The position numbers and the translations under genes are program-made. DNA of 64,000 nucleotides, from NCBI RefSeq assembly GCF_003352085.1, contig NZ_CP025804.1, positions 4,464,001-4,528,000 of the forward strand, written 5' to 3'. Below the pieces are notes generated by a model. That model did no database searches and was not told the DNA's origin. It saw only the letters and a program-made list of their open reading frames with translations. Shown piece by piece: positions 1-8,431 of the stretch. This DNA comes from Sulfitobacter sp. SK012 (lineage in GTDB: Bacteria > Pseudomonadota > Alphaproteobacteria > Rhodobacterales > Rhodobacteraceae). Numbering within the stretch: position 1 is the first letter of the stretch; each line of letters begins with the position of its first letter.

Positions 1-240
1 GAAGAAGGCCTCGCTGAGATCTTCATCGATGCCGGGTTTGAGTGGCGCCTTGCGGGATGCTCTATGTGTCTTGCGATGAACCCAGACCAATTGAAGCCCG
101 GCGAACGCTGCGCTGCCACGTCAAATCGCAACTTTGAGGGTCGTCAGGGACGTGGCGGTCGTACACACCTTATGTCGCCCGCCATGGCGGCAGCCGCCGC
201 GATCACCGGCAAGCTGACGGACGTGCGCGATTTGATGTAG
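1..240 (+). CDS. leuC: 3-isopropylmalate dehydratase large subunit, C-terminal part
   Basis: The frame open from base 1 ends at TAG 238-240 and gives the last 79 residues of LeuC. This aconitase-family enzyme isomerises 2- to 3-isopropylmalate in leucine synthesis, as a heterodimer with LeuD. The piece holds [11 protein letters not shown], with cysteines expected to bind the 4Fe-4S cluster, and the family ending [15 protein letters not shown]. The gene begins outside the window. leuD and leuB follow on the same strand but are separated by other genes, and a terminator lies directly after the stop. Confidence 0.95.
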   Translation, partial: EEGLAEIFIDAGFEWRLAGCSMCLAMNPDQLKPGERCAATSNRNFEGRQGRGGRTHLMSPAMAAAAAITGKLTDVRDLM

Positions 241-267
241 GTGCGGGCGACATTTTAAGACAAAAAA

Positions 268-299
268 CCGCCGGGCAAATTGCCCGGCGGATTCGTTTT
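268..299 (+). terminator. Rho-independent terminator after leuC
   Basis: CCGCCGGGC / GCCCGGCGG arms (268-276 and 282-290) around a short A/T loop, then ATTCGTTTTA. It begins 28 bases after the leuC stop, so leuC transcription probably ends before the VPLPA genes. Confidence 0.85.
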
Positions 300-481
300 A
301 CCAACACGATTTCAATGGCTGCACTCACCTAATATTGCGCGACATGGCTGCCGCTGTTCGTGTGACCGGACACTGATCGAAGTGTATGAAATGATTTAAA
401 AAGAGCCACAGCGCGGTTATTGGCGGCGCACTAAACCGAGGCCCAACCTCTGCAGAAGCCCCTTTGACAAGTACGCCCAAG

Positions 482-509
482 TTGAAATTTTCACTGATTA
501 ATGTATGAT
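482..509 (+). promoter_or_regulatory. Possible sigma-70 promoter for the first VPLPA gene
   Basis: TTGAAA (482-487), a 16-base spacer and TATGAT (504-509) lie 57 bases before the ATG at 567, in an otherwise empty AT-rich stretch after the leuC terminator. Found by pattern only. The rest of 300-566 shows no convincing gene. Confidence 0.35.
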
Positions 510-566
510 GTAGATGGGGGGCATATTTCACGGCCCTGTTTTTATAAGGTTTTATAAGGTGAAATA

Positions 567-1367
567 ATGAAACTACTTTCAATTCTAGCTTGTGGTGTAT
601 TAACTATTTCAACTGTTCCAACAAATGCCGCTTCTGTACTGATATTTGGCGATCGATCAAGCGCCCAGAACAATGTGCAAGACGTTCTTGAGGCACAGGG
701 CGACGTTGTCGTAAATGTGAGCCGAGCGGCAGTGCCGATGGATTTGAGTGTCTTCGATACAATTTGGTCGCTCAGCTTCAACAGCTCCTACGGTGCCGCT
801 CTTGAAGACCAGATGATAAATTTCGTCGGCAATGGCGGTGGCCTCTATCTGACATTCGAACGGCCATGCTGCGAAGCAGCAAACGATAGCGTAGAGCGAA
901 TCGTGAATGCCAGCCTTTTGTCTGGTGGCGTCAGTGTCGGTGGCTTTGGCGACGTCGGTGGTACCTTTAGCTTCAATCCAAATGCAGTCGGAAACGTAGA
1001 CGCCGACCTCGCGGTCGGCTGGGTTCCAAGTGCTCCGGGTCAAATCGGGGGTGTCGTCGGCAATAGTGTTGCCGTGTCATCGGATGTTACTGGTCGTGCA
1101 GTCGCCGCAGCATGGGATGAAGACGCCCTTGGATCAGGCCGGATCGCCGCGTTCGGTGATGTTGACTGGCTCAGCTCTATCAACGACGGAGAAGCGCAGG
1201 TTGTGAGGAATACCCAAGAATTCCTGTTCGATGGTTTCGTTGGTCCGAATCCCGATCCAATTCCAGATCCAGCTCCAAACCCGGTACCACTGCCTGCAGC
1301 AGGGTGGTTGTTGATTGCAGGTCTTGGTGGTTTGGGCTTCATCCGCCGCCGTCGCAAGACTGCCTAA
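567..1367 (+). CDS. VPLPA-CTERM sorting-domain exported protein
   Basis: A 266-residue exported protein. Residues 1-21 form a signal peptide (MKLLSILACGVLTIS... TNAA). The C-terminus has a proline/aspartate spacer, then VPLPAAGWLL, a hydrophobic stretch and RRRRK. That is the VPLPA version of the PEP-CTERM signal, which in rhodobacterial proteins is thought to be processed by an exosortase-type enzyme. The middle (SVLIFGDRSS, near residue 24, and GNGGGLYLTF) resembles a glutamine-amidotransferase/ThuA-like fold, but I assign no activity. The start has an AAGGTG ribosome site in a duplicated TTTTATAAGG. It is inserted between leuC and leuD with no metabolic link to them. Confidence 0.8.
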   Translation: MKLLSILACGVLTISTVPTNAASVLIFGDRSSAQNNVQDVLEAQGDVVVNVSRAAVPMDLSVFDTIWSLSFNSSYGAALEDQMINFVGNGGGLYLTFERPCCEAANDSVERIVNASLLSGGVSVGGFGDVGGTFSFNPNAVGNVDADLAVGWVPSAPGQIGGVVGNSVAVSSDVTGRAVAAAWDEDALGSGRIAAFGDVDWLSSINDGEAQVVRNTQEFLFDGFVGPNPDPIPDPAPNPVPLPAAGWLLIAGLGGLGFIRRRRKTA

Positions 1368-1389
1368 GTATCGTCCTAGCAAGACTGGA

Positions 1390-1428
1390 GAGCCGCGCCT
1401 TTTGAAAAGGTGCGGCTCTATCCGTTTT
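1390..1428 (+). terminator. Rho-independent terminator after first VPLPA gene
   Basis: GAGCCGCGCCTTTT/AAAAGGTGCGGCTC hairpin at 1390-1418 with a GAAA-type loop, followed by TATCCGTTTTA. It starts 22 bases after the stop codon, so the gene is probably monocistronic. Confidence 0.75.
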
Positions 1429-1549
1429 ATGGAAGGTTTTTTCAAAAATGAGCTCGTTACAACCCTAAATTGGTAGATTTTGGTTTTTGACAAGCAAGTT
1501 TCAACAGCCAGTTAGTTGAATTGGAAATAGCAATATTTTACTTTTTAAG

Positions 1550-1566
1550 TGCGTAATTATTACGCA
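1550..1566. promoter_or_regulatory. Perfect palindrome upstream of second VPLPA gene
   Basis: TGCGTAATTATTACGCA has 8-base arms and a single central base. It lies 108 bases before the proposed start of the next gene, in an AT-rich intergenic region, and has the size and symmetry of a dimeric regulator site. No regulator gene is adjacent, so the role is inferred from shape only. Confidence 0.35.
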
Positions 1567-1674
1567 TTTTCGTGAGTCTTGGCATTCGAACAATGAGTTT
1601 TTTCAAAGGTAAGAGTGTTTAATGGTTCGTAAACTAGTTGGCTTGTTTCAGCCAAGAAGGGTAAAAATGAATAT

Positions 1675-2382
1675 TTGAAAACAGCAGCACTGTCTGCAGC
1701 TGTGACAATGGTCACAGCATTTAGCGCTGGCGCGGTAACGGTCGACATCAGCAGCATTTCCGGAGTTTGGCAGAACGCAGTCATGACCTCTGGGTCAGCA
1801 ACGGGCGAAAATACGGACGTCCTTGCGTGGAATGGTTTCAGCAATCCAGGCAGCAATTATACGCTCAACGCGGCGAGTGGCGGAAGTAATCTTTCGTCGC
1901 CTTTCGATCTAGGTGAGTTCGTCCACAACAACTTTGTGATCAACCTCAACAACGGTAGCCTTCTGAGCGCAGACTTGGCCATTTCCATCGCAGGATCTGT
2001 GAATGGGACGGCCTTTAGCATTGATCCGACTTTCTCGTTCACTCACATTGAGACACCTAACAACGCAAATCCTTGTGCGCAGGGCGGATCTGCCCCATGC
2101 GCTGACCTCGTGACCTTGGTCAATGCACAGGATCTGTCGCAAGTCTTTGATGTAGACGGGCAGGATTTTACGTTGACTGTGCTCGGTTTTGACACTGGTT
2201 CAGGGCCTTTTTCCAGCTTTCTGACTTCGGAAAACCAATCAAACAGCGCTACACTTAGCGCAAGCTTCAGCCTTGCAGAAGAAGTGCCCCCCGTTCCACT
2301 GCCCGCGGCTGGTTGGATGTTGATGGCTGGTATCGGGGGTATCGCCGCAACGCGCCGCCGCAAGAGCAAAGCAAAAACATAA
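1675..2382 (+). CDS. VPLPA-CTERM protein, THxN-like
   Basis: A 235-residue exported protein. An N-terminal signal peptide (KTAALSAAVTMVTAFSAGA) is followed by a beta-rich body opening SISGVWQNA and containing FTHIETPNN. This resembles the THxN group of PEP-CTERM proteins. It ends VPLPAAGWMLM, a hydrophobic segment and RRRK, the sorting signal. The frame needs a TTG start at 1675. The better-placed ATG at 1667 (after AAGAAGGG) is out of frame and reads only MNI before a TGA that overlaps this TTG. That is either translational coupling or a one-base loss. Function beyond surface anchoring is unknown. Confidence 0.7.
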   Translation: MKTAALSAAVTMVTAFSAGAVTVDISSISGVWQNAVMTSGSATGENTDVLAWNGFSNPGSNYTLNAASGGSNLSSPFDLGEFVHNNFVINLNNGSLLSADLAISIAGSVNGTAFSIDPTFSFTHIETPNNANPCAQGGSAPCADLVTLVNAQDLSQVFDVDGQDFTLTVLGFDTGSGPFSSFLTSENQSNSATLSASFSLAEEVPPVPLPAAGWMLMAGIGGIAATRRRKSKAKT

Positions 2383-2404
2383 CTTAGCGACTTCGGTTAA
2401 TAGG

Positions 2405-2437
2405 ATGGCGGTGCTTCGGTGCCGCCATTTTCATTTG
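2405..2437 (+). terminator. Rho-independent terminator after second VPLPA gene
   Basis: ATGGCGG ... CCGCCAT stem with a TTCG-containing loop (2405-2428), then TTTTCATTT. It lies 22 bases after the stop and separates the VPLPA gene from leuD. Confidence 0.7.
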
Positions 2438-2534
2438 GGGATGCACTACGCAATCAGCCACGACGCATTGCAAGCAAGTCCATTTTGTTGCATCACCACC
2501 GCAAAAGGGAAATGCCCTGTCCAGGAGATACAAC

Positions 2535-3140
2535 ATGAACAAGTTCACCACACTCAGCGGTATCGCAGCCCCCATGCCTTTGATTAACATCGACACCGAC
2601 ATGATCATTCCCAAGCAGTTTCTTAAGACAATTAAACGCTCGGGTCTGGGTGTGAACCTCTTTGACGAAATGCGTTATGATGACGATCGCAACGAAATCC
2701 CCGATTTTGTTCTGAACATGCCGCAGTACCGCGATGCACAAATCATTGTGGCTGGGGATAACTTTGGCTGTGGTTCCAGCCGTGAACACGCGCCATGGGC
2801 GATTGCGGATTTTGGTATCACCTGCGTTATTGCGCCCAGCTATGCGGATATCTTTTATAATAACTGTTTCAAGAATGGCATTCTGCCCATCGCCTTGCCA
2901 CAAGAACAGGTGGATGTGTTGATGAAGGATGCCGAAAAAGGCGCGAATGCACGGATCGAGATTGACCTCGAAACTCAGACCATCACGTCTTCGGACGGCG
3001 AGGTTTTCAAGTTTGAGGTCGACCCATTCAAGAAGCATTGCCTGATGAACGGCCTTGATGACATCGGCCTGACGATGGCAAAAGTTACTTCTATCGACAG
3101 CTTTGAAAGCACAGCGGCTCAAAGCCGCCCTTGGGTCTAA
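2535..3140 (+). CDS. leuD: 3-isopropylmalate dehydratase small subunit
   Basis: LeuD, 201 residues, normal length. It is the swivel-domain subunit that completes the isopropylmalate isomerase active site with LeuC. It opens [20 protein letters not shown] and has [14 protein letters not shown] (near residue 77), the substrate-binding loop of the family. The ATG at 2535 follows an AGGAGATACA ribosome site. It is cut off from leuC by 2.3 kb holding two surface-protein genes and terminators, so it probably has its own promoter. leuB follows after two unrelated genes. Confidence 0.97.
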   Translation: MNKFTTLSGIAAPMPLINIDTDMIIPKQFLKTIKRSGLGVNLFDEMRYDDDRNEIPDFVLNMPQYRDAQIIVAGDNFGCGSSREHAPWAIADFGITCVIAPSYADIFYNNCFKNGILPIALPQEQVDVLMKDAEKGANARIEIDLETQTITSSDGEVFKFEVDPFKKHCLMNGLDDIGLTMAKVTSIDSFESTAAQSRPWV

Positions 3141-3176
3141 TCACTCTTTCTTCTCGGCTCACAATACAATCATACT

Positions 3177-3207
3177 TTTAGTAGGTGGCAGGACGTCACC
3201 TACTAAA
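3177..3207. repeat. Perfect 11-base inverted repeat after leuD
   Basis: TTTAGTAGGTG and CACCTACTAAA flank a 9-base loop, 36 bases after the leuD stop. The stem is perfect but has no T-run on either side. It could be a weak terminator, an mRNA-stabilising hairpin or a protein site. The rest of 3141-3433 shows no convincing gene. Confidence 0.5.
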
Positions 3208-3433
3208 TGTGGCGTACTGCCTTATTCTTGCCACCAAAATGATGCAAGAACGCACCACCCCTTCCTTCAAATTGTCGATTCACTGCAGTTAGATAGGCTC
3301 ACGGTCTTGAGAATTAAGGCGAAAGAAGGCACAAATTGGGCAAGAATGAGGCAGGCTCCCAAACCCGGGGGCATCAAGTTGGGATAAGCACACGGCATCG
3401 TATCGTGGCTGGCCAGTTTGAAGGGATTGAAAA

Positions 3434-4276
3434 GTGATTGCACGGATGACAGGTGCCGCAATTCGCGGCCTCTTGGTCGCGCTAATGATTGTGACACCGG
3501 CACTGATGTTGCCGGGCGTAGTTTCTGACTCGTCGCAGATCGTTGTGCTTGTGGCCCTGCTGGCATCCCTCCTGACATTTGTTGAGTACAACTCAAACTT
3601 CCCCAGTATTGTTGAATTTCGCGATGCGGCTCCCTTCAATCGCCTCCGGTTCATCGCACTATTTCTGACGGTCCTGTTCCTGACGCTGATCCTGCGCGGC
3701 AAGACCGAACCGACAGCGCTCAGTGGGGCGCTAACTTCCATTGGCACGATTGTTGGCAACGCCATCGATTTCCCCTATTCACCCGTGCGCCTGGTCGTTT
3801 TGATGCTGCCTGACAACGCTCCACTTGAGACAGTCGCGTCCGTTCGGACATTTGCTGGGCTCTCTTATGTCATCTCCTTGTTGGCCATGACCGCCTTCCT
3901 CGTCTTGGTGCGGGTCATGAATTGGCCGACTCGCAATGGAGCCTTCAACGTCTGGGTCAACTTGCCGCTCTTTGACCCGACGGCTGGCGGCGATGTGCTT
4001 GACCGGCTGCAGCGCGACTCGCGGATAAATATCGCTCTTGGTTTCTTGCTGCCCTTTGTGATCCCAGCGGTAGTCAAACTGGCCGCCGATCTGTTAGACC
4101 CGATATCATTAGAGCATCCTCAGACCTTAATCTGGACACTCAGCGCATGGGCCTTCCTTCCTGCCAGCATGATCATGCGTGGCATCGCAATGGGCAAAAT
4201 CGCCGACATGATCGAAGAAAAACGCCGTCGCGCCTATGCCGACGCACAGGGCGATATGCAACCGGCCTACTCCTAG
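3434..4276 (+). CDS. Uncharacterised polytopic membrane protein
   Basis: A 280-residue inner-membrane protein from a GTG start (MIARMTGAAIRG) with about five hydrophobic segments, near residues 10-27, 33-48, 73-90, 138-160 and 200-220, and a further one near 245. It ends in a charged KIADMIEEKRRRAYADAQ tail. I do not recognise the family. Its last 130 bases overlap the start region of the next gene in another frame, so the two are probably cotranscribed. Its position between leuD and leuB says nothing clear about its job. Confidence 0.65.
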   Translation: MIARMTGAAIRGLLVALMIVTPALMLPGVVSDSSQIVVLVALLASLLTFVEYNSNFPSIVEFRDAAPFNRLRFIALFLTVLFLTLILRGKTEPTALSGALTSIGTIVGNAIDFPYSPVRLVVLMLPDNAPLETVASVRTFAGLSYVISLLAMTAFLVLVRVMNWPTRNGAFNVWVNLPLFDPTAGGDVLDRLQRDSRINIALGFLLPFVIPAVVKLAADLLDPISLEHPQTLIWTLSAWAFLPASMIMRGIAMGKIADMIEEKRRRAYADAQGDMQPAYS

Positions 4277-5244
4277 GACTGCTCCTGTCGCTAACGACTG
4301 TTTCGGCTGAGCCCTTTCGGATTGCCACCTTCAACACGGAACTGTCGCGCAAAGGCCCAGGTATTTTGCTAGGTGATATCTTGCGTGGCGAAGACCCGCA
4401 GGTGATTGCCGCCCAAGATGCGCTCATCGCGACAAACCCCGACATCATTGTGCTGCAGAGCATTGATTTTGATCTACAAAACGCTGCGCTAAACGCATTT
4501 GCTGATGCTCTTGAACAACGCGGGTCTTCGTACCCTTACCGCTTTGCGCTTCGTCCAAATACCGGCATGCCCACAGGGGTGGACCTGAATGGTGACGGCA
4601 AGCTGGGCGGCGGTGACGATGCTCAGGGCTTCGGTAGGTTTTCCGGCCAAGGCGGCATGGCGATCCTGTCCCGTTTTCCGGTCCTTCAAGATAAGGTCAC
4701 CGACCACAGCGGCCTTCTTTGGCGCGACATGCCAGGCAATCTTTTCCCGATGACGGATACCGGCCCTTTTGGCGGGGACGCCGCCTATGAAATCCAACGG
4801 CTGTCTTCCAAGGGCCATTGGGTTGTCCCCATCAGCACGCCAAATTTTGGGCCGATCAATGTAATGACGTTCCATGCGACACCTCCTGTCTTTGACGGTG
4901 CCGAAGACCGTAATGGTAGGCGCAATCATGACGAGGTCGCACTGTGGAGCCAGCTTCTGAAAGATCACTCCGATTTTGTGCTCCTTGGAGATGCGAATAT
5001 TGACCCAGAGCGTGGCGAAGGCCGCAAGGCAGCCATCAACGCTCTTATCACGGACCCGCGCTTACAAAATCCGTTTCCCAATGCGCCCACCGCAAACTGG
5101 CCTGACCCCGGTCCGGGCGAGCTGCGTGTAGACTACCTGCTACCTTCAATTGATTGGAAAGTCGTCGATTTCGGCCTGTTTGCCGCGCCAAACGCCAGTC
5201 GTCATCTGCTTCTTTGGGCCGATCTAGAACCGACCGATCCTTGA
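4147..5244 (+). CDS. Endonuclease/exonuclease/phosphatase-family protein, exported
   Basis: EEP-fold (DNase I-like) metal-dependent phosphoesterase, up to 365 residues. After a hydrophobic export segment (YATGLLLGLLLSLTTVSA) come FRIATFNTELS, a glutamine-containing IVLQS in the usual Glu position, MTFHATPP, LLGDANIDPERGEG and a C-terminal SRHLLLWADL where the family usually has SDH. Substrate unknown. The only in-frame start before the export segment is the ATG at 4147, inside the previous gene. This gives a long, Arg/His-rich leader with RR pairs and a 130-base overlap. A non-standard start nearer the segment is possible. Confidence 0.75.
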   Translation: MGLPSCQHDHAWHRNGQNRRHDRRKTPSRLCRRTGRYATGLLLGLLLSLTTVSAEPFRIATFNTELSRKGPGILLGDILRGEDPQVIAAQDALIATNPDIIVLQSIDFDLQNAALNAFADALEQRGSSYPYRFALRPNTGMPTGVDLNGDGKLGGGDDAQGFGRFSGQGGMAILSRFPVLQDKVTDHSGLLWRDMPGNLFPMTDTGPFGGDAAYEIQRLSSKGHWVVPISTPNFGPINVMTFHATPPVFDGAEDRNGRRNHDEVALWSQLLKDHSDFVLLGDANIDPERGEGRKAAINALITDPRLQNPFPNAPTANWPDPGPGELRVDYLLPSIDWKVVDFGLFAAPNASRHLLLWADLEPTDP

Positions 5245-5300
5245 CCCTCCGCGCCCACCGCGCTAGGCCGCGAGCAACCTAATTTACAGGAGCGTACGCC

Positions 5301-6407
5301 ATGGCCAATCCCACCCTTTTGATCCTCGCCGGGGACGGTATCGGACCCGAAGTTATGGACCAAGTCACCCGCGTCATCGACTGGTACGGAGCTAAGCGCG
5401 ACATTGCTTTTGACGTAGAGCACGATCTGGTTGGCGGTGCGGCTTATGACAAGCACGGCACGCCACTGCATGATGACACCATGGCGCGAGCGCTTGAGGT
5501 GGACGCCGTGCTGCTTGGTGCTGTTGGTGGCCCCAAGTATGACGATCTGGACTTTTCGGTCAAACCTGAACGTGGCCTTCTGCGCCTGCGCAAAGAAATG
5601 GATCTCTTCTCAAACCTGCGCCCTGCGCAGTGTTTTGACGCCCTGGCTGACTTTTCATCGCTCAAGAAACATCTGATTGCCGGGCTGGACATTATGATCG
5701 TTCGGGAACTGACATCGGGCGTCTATTTCGGCGAACCGCGCGGTATTTTTGAAGAGGGTAACGAGCGGGTCGGCATTAACACGCAACGCTACACTGAATC
5801 TGAAATTGACCGTGTCGCGCGTTCTGCCTTTGAGCTTGCACGCCGTCGCGACAACAGAGTCTGTTCGATGGAAAAAGCCAACGTCATGGAAAGCGGCATC
5901 TTATGGCGCGAAGTCGTGCAGCGTGTGCACGACACAGATTATCCTGATGTTGAACTGAGCCATATGTATGCCGACAATGGCGCGATGCAGTTGGTGCGTG
6001 CCCCCAAGCAATTTGACGTCATCCTGACCGACAACCTCTTTGGCGACATTCTGTCTGATTGCGCTGCGATGTTGACCGGGTCACTTGGCATGTTGCCTTC
6101 CGCCAGCCTTGGCGCGCCTAATGCAGATGGTCGCCCCAAGGCGATGTACGAACCAGTACACGGTTCTGCGCCTGACATTACCGGGCAAGGCAAGGCAAAC
6201 CCGATCGCCTGCATTCTCAGCTTTGCTATGGCACTGCGCTATTCTTTCGATCAGGGCGACGAGGCAACGCGCTTGGAGCAAGCAATCGAGAAAGTCCTTT
6301 CCGACGGTGCCCGCACTGCAGATTTGATGGGCCCCGAAGGCGGCACACCGATTTCGACCACGGATATGGGTGATGCGATCCTTGCAGCACTTGATGCCAG
6401 CCTCTGA
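5301..6407 (+). CDS. leuB: 3-isopropylmalate dehydrogenase
   Basis: LeuB, 368 residues, full length. It catalyses NAD-dependent oxidative decarboxylation of 3-isopropylmalate to 2-oxoisocaproate in leucine synthesis. Visible hallmarks are [26 protein letters not shown] (substrate arginines) and [17 protein letters not shown] with the metal-binding aspartates, followed by [12 protein letters not shown] and [10 protein letters not shown]. The ATG at 5301 follows ACAGGAG. It lies 56 bases after the EEP-family gene on the same strand. Confidence 0.98.
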   Translation: MANPTLLILAGDGIGPEVMDQVTRVIDWYGAKRDIAFDVEHDLVGGAAYDKHGTPLHDDTMARALEVDAVLLGAVGGPKYDDLDFSVKPERGLLRLRKEMDLFSNLRPAQCFDALADFSSLKKHLIAGLDIMIVRELTSGVYFGEPRGIFEEGNERVGINTQRYTESEIDRVARSAFELARRRDNRVCSMEKANVMESGILWREVVQRVHDTDYPDVELSHMYADNGAMQLVRAPKQFDVILTDNLFGDILSDCAAMLTGSLGMLPSASLGAPNADGRPKAMYEPVHGSAPDITGQGKANPIACILSFAMALRYSFDQGDEATRLEQAIEKVLSDGARTADLMGPEGGTPISTTDMGDAILAALDASL

Positions 6408-6468
6408 CGTTTAGCTTTCGTTTAGATAGAAGCGATATTGAGGGCGCCTAACAGCGTTGGGACCCTCA

Positions 6469-7098
6469 ATGGTATCAAAACAGGAATGGGCGGCAGATCC
6501 GCTTGTGCAGGTTCAAAAGGCAATTGCACCTGTGCAATGGCTTGGACATGACCTGCTCATCAATGCGTCCCTAGGTATCGCACAAAACAAGGACACGCTG
6601 CTTCATTTTGAAACAGCCGCCAACATGCTGCGAGACAAGGGGCCACAATTGATGCGCGGCTACGGTGTGCACATCGCTCCGGCCGATCTTGATGCATTTG
6701 GCACTGCCGCTGATGAAGTAGATACTATTCGGCGGAGTTTTATCCAGTTCTTGGCCCGCCCCTACGAGACGCGCGCGGCGCAGGCCTTGCACCAGACACT
6801 TACCAAAGAGCTTTTGCCGACAATAGACACAGCCATTGATCGATATCGTGGACTTTTCATCAGCCTTGTCATTGAACGACAACACGCACAAAAAGCGCAG
6901 ACCGTTGAAACCGTCAAGGGATTGGCGCGGATCAGCAAACAGATCTTTTTCATCTCAATAAACGCCTCTGTGGAGGCAGCCAGAGTTGGCGATGCCGGTC
7001 GCGGGTTTTTACAAATCAGCACAGATATTCGCGCTTTGGCACAATCTGCACAATCAGCGACGCAAGACTTGTCCAATCTGGTGGATGATACTGCCTGA
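6469..7098 (+). CDS. Soluble methyl-accepting chemotaxis-like signalling protein
   Basis: About 209 residues with no membrane segment. The C-terminal third holds FISINASVEAARVGDAGRGF followed by STDIRALAQSA. This matches the hairpin tip of chemoreceptor signalling domains, where CheA and CheW bind. The N-terminal 140 residues are helical and unassigned. The cytoplasmic domain is much shorter than in normal receptors and lacks a second helical arm with methylation sites. It may be a mini-receptor or a scaffold for a non-chemotactic signalling array. ATG 6469 is chosen; an in-frame TTG at 6457 is possible. Neither has a strong ribosome site. Confidence 0.65.
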   Translation: MVSKQEWAADPLVQVQKAIAPVQWLGHDLLINASLGIAQNKDTLLHFETAANMLRDKGPQLMRGYGVHIAPADLDAFGTAADEVDTIRRSFIQFLARPYETRAAQALHQTLTKELLPTIDTAIDRYRGLFISLVIERQHAQKAQTVETVKGLARISKQIFFISINASVEAARVGDAGRGFLQISTDIRALAQSAQSATQDLSNLVDDTA

Positions 7099-7300
7099 GG
7101 AGTGATTCAAACGTCAGAATACCCCTAGTCGTACAGGCGCAGCGCATCGCCAACTTGCACTTTTGATGGTCCTTGAGACTGAATACAAAGCGACTTTGCG
7201 CGGCGCATTTGATGGCAGCCACTCACTCTCCTTGCCAGCCCCTCTTCCCTGATCCGACACAGCCGCCTAGAGTAAGCTATCACTCTAGGAAAGCCCAAAT

Positions 7301-8404
7301 ATGTCCGCCCCTCAGCCCTATATTGACGCCCTCAAGATCACCGAAACACTGCGCGTACCACATCCCAAAGGTCTGCCGCTGATAGATCTTTCTTTGAACG
7401 AGTCTCCTTTTGCCCCACCGCAAGCTGTTCTGGACGCCATCTGCCAGCGTGCGGCCCGAGGCAATAAATACGGTGATCCATTTTCTACCGATCTTCGCAC
7501 AGCTCTGGCGCACACCTATAATCTCCCGATTGAGACAATCATCTGCGGCAACGGGTCCGAAGAATTGGTAGATTTAATTGCTCGCGCCTTTGTCCGGCCG
7601 GGTGACGAGATCCTGATGTCTCAAAATGGGTTCTACCAGTTCCAACTTATCGCGCACCGGTTGGGTGCCAAGGTCATCCGCGCGCCTGAATCCACGCTGA
7701 CGGCAGATGTCGACAGCATCCTCTCCTGCGTTACGGACCGCACCAAGGTGATATACCTCGCTCTGCCCAACAACCCGACCGGCACGATGCCGACCGAAGA
7801 GGAAATACATCGCCTTATTGATGAACTCCCCTCTCATGTCGTGCTGGTTGCTGATCTCGCTTATGGTGAGTTTGTGGGGTTCGATTTCTGCCAACGTTTG
7901 CACGACCGCGTCGCTGATCACCCGAACCTCATAGTGACCCGGACTTTTTCCAAGGCGTTCTCGCTTGCGGCTTACCGTCTCGGTTGGTGCAATGTACCTG
8001 TTGCGATCGCCGCTGTGCTCAACACCTTGCGCGCCATCGCCAACGTGAACGCGCTGGCGCAGGTGGCCGGTATCGCAGCGCTAGAACATCGCGCATCCAT
8101 TGTGGAAAACATCGACACTCTGAACCTCGAACGCACCCGTGTGACACAAGGCCTGCAAAGCCATGGCTACCGTGTTGAGCCAAGCCAAACCAACTTTATC
8201 CTTGTCACCTTACCGGCAAGCGATCCGCGCGACGTCGATGACTGGGGTGCCTATCTATATGCGCAGTCAGGTATTGTTCTGCGCCGTGTCCGCGAACCAG
8301 GCTTGCAGCATTATGCCCGCCTTTGCCTCGGTACCCCGGATCAAAACGGCCTGCTTTTGGAGCACGCCGGGAAATTCATCACCGATCCTTCGTCTGCGAA
8401 CTAG
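7301..8404 (+). CDS. HisC-like class I/II aminotransferase
   Basis: PLP-dependent aminotransferase, 367 residues, of the histidinol-phosphate aminotransferase type. Motifs: NESPFAPP near the N-terminus, GNGSEELVDLIARAF (PLP phosphate), LPNNPTGTMP, DLAYGEF with the aspartate that pairs with the pyridine nitrogen, and RTFSKAFSLAAYRLGW with the Schiff-base lysine. It could make histidine or phenylalanine/tyrosine, or act on another substrate; no other his gene is in the window. Only 27 bases separate it from the VOC-cupin gene, so the two are probably one operon. Confidence 0.85.
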   Translation: MSAPQPYIDALKITETLRVPHPKGLPLIDLSLNESPFAPPQAVLDAICQRAARGNKYGDPFSTDLRTALAHTYNLPIETIICGNGSEELVDLIARAFVRPGDEILMSQNGFYQFQLIAHRLGAKVIRAPESTLTADVDSILSCVTDRTKVIYLALPNNPTGTMPTEEEIHRLIDELPSHVVLVADLAYGEFVGFDFCQRLHDRVADHPNLIVTRTFSKAFSLAAYRLGWCNVPVAIAAVLNTLRAIANVNALAQVAGIAALEHRASIVENIDTLNLERTRVTQGLQSHGYRVEPSQTNFILVTLPASDPRDVDDWGAYLYAQSGIVLRRVREPGLQHYARLCLGTPDQNGLLLEHAGKFITDPSSAN

Positions 8405-8431
8405 CCCCATGCCCACCAACAGGACCCACTC

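Noticed and set aside
2493..3122. 209-residue minus-strand frame opposite leuD
   Set aside because: leuD on the + strand has all family motifs; the opposite frame has no ribosome site or recognisable family.
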